Shown: piece by piece, positions 5,791 through 6,866 of the stretch | How positions within the stretch are numbered: the first letter of the stretch is position 1 | How the letters are laid out: each line of letters starts with the position of its first letter | Assembly (NCBI GenBank): GCA_035716135.1 | Contig: DASTKD010000420.1 | Coordinates: 1 to 6,866 of the forward strand | Length of the DNA: 6,866 nucleotides | Origin: CF-113 sp035716135 | GTDB lineage: Bacteria; Chloroflexota; Ktedonobacteria; Ktedonobacterales; Ktedonobacteraceae | Direction of reading: 5' to 3' | The notes under the pieces: generated by a model | What the model was told of the DNA's origin: nothing | The model's input: the letters and a program-made list of their open reading frames with translations, nothing else | The model's database searches: none | Translations under genes and position numbers: made by a program

Positions 5791-6866
5791 ATGAGCAAAT
5801 ATCTCGATGCCCTGGCGCAACGTGTCCTGATCTTTGATGGCGCGATGGGTACTAATATACAGCGCTATCAACTGATGGCGCAGGACTTTGGCGGACAGGC
5901 CACCGAGGGCTGCAACGAATACCTGGTGCTGACGAAACCCTCGGTGATTGAAGAAATTCAGAGCGGCTTTCTTGAGGTCGGGTGCGATGTTATCGAAACG
6001 GACACTTTTACCGGCAGTCGCATCAAGCTGGACGAGTATGGGATCGGCAACCTCACACATGAAGTCAACCTGGCCGCCGCGCAACTGGCCCGGCGGCTGG
6101 CCGACCGCTACAGTACACCAACGCAGCCGCGCTTCGTGGCAGGCTCCATCGGCCCAACGGGTATGTTGCCCTCGTCCAATGACCCCATGCTGGGCAATAT
6201 CACCTACCAGCAACTGGCCGAGATTTTCCGCGAACAGGCGGCAGCTCTGCTGGAAGGCGGCGTCGATCTGTTCATCATTGAAACTAGCCAGGATATTCTG
6301 GAAGTGCGCGCCGCCATCACAGGGATACGCCGCGCCATGCAGCAGGCCGGGCGCAACGCGCCAATTCAGGCGCAGGTGTCGCTCGATACGAGCGGGCGGA
6401 TGCTGCTCGGCACCGACGTAGCGGCAGTTATGGCGACGCTGGTAGGGCTGCGCGTCGATATCGTCGGGCTGAATTGCTCAACTGGCCCGGAGCATATGCG
6501 CGAACCGGTGCGCTTTTTGGGCGAAAATTGCCCGCTGCCCATCTCGACTATTCCCAATGCCGGTATCCCTCTGAACGTCAACGGGCTGGCCGTCTATCCG
6601 ATGGAACCCGAACCGATGGCCGAGGCTTTGCGCGACTTCATCACCGAATTTGGCGTCAACGTCGTGGGTGGATGCTGCGGCAGCAGTCACGAACACCTGC
6701 GAGCCATCGTGCAGGCTTGTCGCAACGCGCCGCGTAAGGCACGTCCTGTCGCGGACGCCAATCTGAGAGCGCAAAATAAGACGGGCATCTCGCTCCCACT
6801 GGTTTCCAGTGGCATTCGCGCGACCGCGTTGCAACAGGACCCCGCGCCCTTGCTGGTGGGCGAGCG
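5791..6866 (+). CDS. metH: Cobalamin-dependent methionine synthase, N-terminal part (truncated by window edge)
   Basis: The frame is open from the ATG at 5791 to the window end (358 full codons, then two bases of the next). It begins MSKYLDALAQRVLIFDGAMG, the start of the homocysteine-binding (betaine-homocysteine methyltransferase-like) barrel, with DGAMGTNIQ near residues 16-24. The zinc ligands that activate homocysteine are present: C229 in GLNCSTGPEHM, and C295 and C296 in GGCCGSSHEH. After a linker (about 310-347) the sequence reads DPAPLLVGE, matching the LxIGER start of the pterin-binding domain. This marks the protein as MetH rather than a stand-alone MmuM-type homocysteine methyltransferase. 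MetH transfers the methyl group of methyltetrahydrofolate to homocysteine through methylcobalamin, in the cytoplasm. The pterin, cobalamin and any reactivation domains lie beyond the window. It probably shares a transcript with the PfpI-like gene. Confidence 0.92.
   Translation, partial: MSKYLDALAQRVLIFDGAMGTNIQRYQLMAQDFGGQATEGCNEYLVLTKPSVIEEIQSGFLEVGCDVIETDTFTGSRIKLDEYGIGNLTHEVNLAAAQLARRLADRYSTPTQPRFVAGSIGPTGMLPSSNDPMLGNITYQQLAEIFREQAAALLEGGVDLFIIETSQDILEVRAAITGIRRAMQQAGRNAPIQAQVSLDTSGRMLLGTDVAAVMATLVGLRVDIVGLNCSTGPEHMREPVRFLGENCPLPISTIPNAGIPLNVNGLAVYPMEPEPMAEALRDFITEFGVNVVGGCCGSSHEHLRAIVQACRNAPRKARPVADANLRAQNKTGISLPLVSSGIRATALQQDPAPLLVGE

Noticed and set aside
5665..6213. 182-codon antisense reading frame on the minus strand
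   Set aside because: It lies opposite the PfpI-like gene and metH, whose motifs are clear. GC-rich coding DNA commonly leaves such open antisense frames, and its translation shows no recognisable domain.

Overview
The window looks like a chromosomal segment from a Chloroflexota bacterium, most likely near the class Ktedonobacteria. This rests on the style of the partial methyltransferase at the left edge, on the MerR/ABC-exporter operon, and on a palindromic intergenic repeat of a kind I recall from that phylum. It is an inference from family resemblance; the window contains no rRNA or other taxonomic marker.

Layout, left to right. (1) Positions 1-843, plus strand: the 3' part of a SAM-dependent class I methyltransferase whose start lies outside the window. 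(2) 844-1008: a convergent intergenic gap holding a perfect 27-bp inverted repeat (904-973). (3) 1009-4146, minus strand: a compact three-gene operon read right to left. It encodes a MerR-family regulator, an ABC ATPase (4-nt gap) and a large polytopic ABC permease (4-nt ATGA overlap). (4) 4147-4343: a divergent control region. It carries a MerR-type promoter with a 20-bp spacer and a 21-bp dyad operator facing left. A strong sigma70-type promoter faces right, overlapped by four 8-bp-phased GTCGCC-like repeats. (5) 4344-5173, plus strand: a type II toxin-antitoxin pair, a ribbon-helix-helix antitoxin and a PIN-domain (VapC-type) toxin sharing an ATGA overlap. This stretch is visibly more AT-rich than its neighbours. 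(6) 5244-6866, plus strand: a PfpI/DJ-1-family protein behind an extended -10 promoter, followed after 25 nt by the 5' part of metH (cobalamin-dependent methionine synthase), which runs off the right edge.

How the parts work together. The MerR protein probably controls its own operon and hence the ABC exporter, by realigning the over-long promoter spacer when it binds its effector. The exporter substrate cannot be read from sequence. The toxin-antitoxin module is probably autoregulated through the 8-bp repeats over its -35 box. The PfpI-like protein and MetH are probably co-transcribed. Apart from the two control regions and the inverted repeat, the gene content belongs to known families. I see no evidence for an entirely new system. 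The most informative details are the near-canonical MerR operator paired with a cysteine-free MerR protein, and the phased repeats at the toxin-antitoxin promoter.
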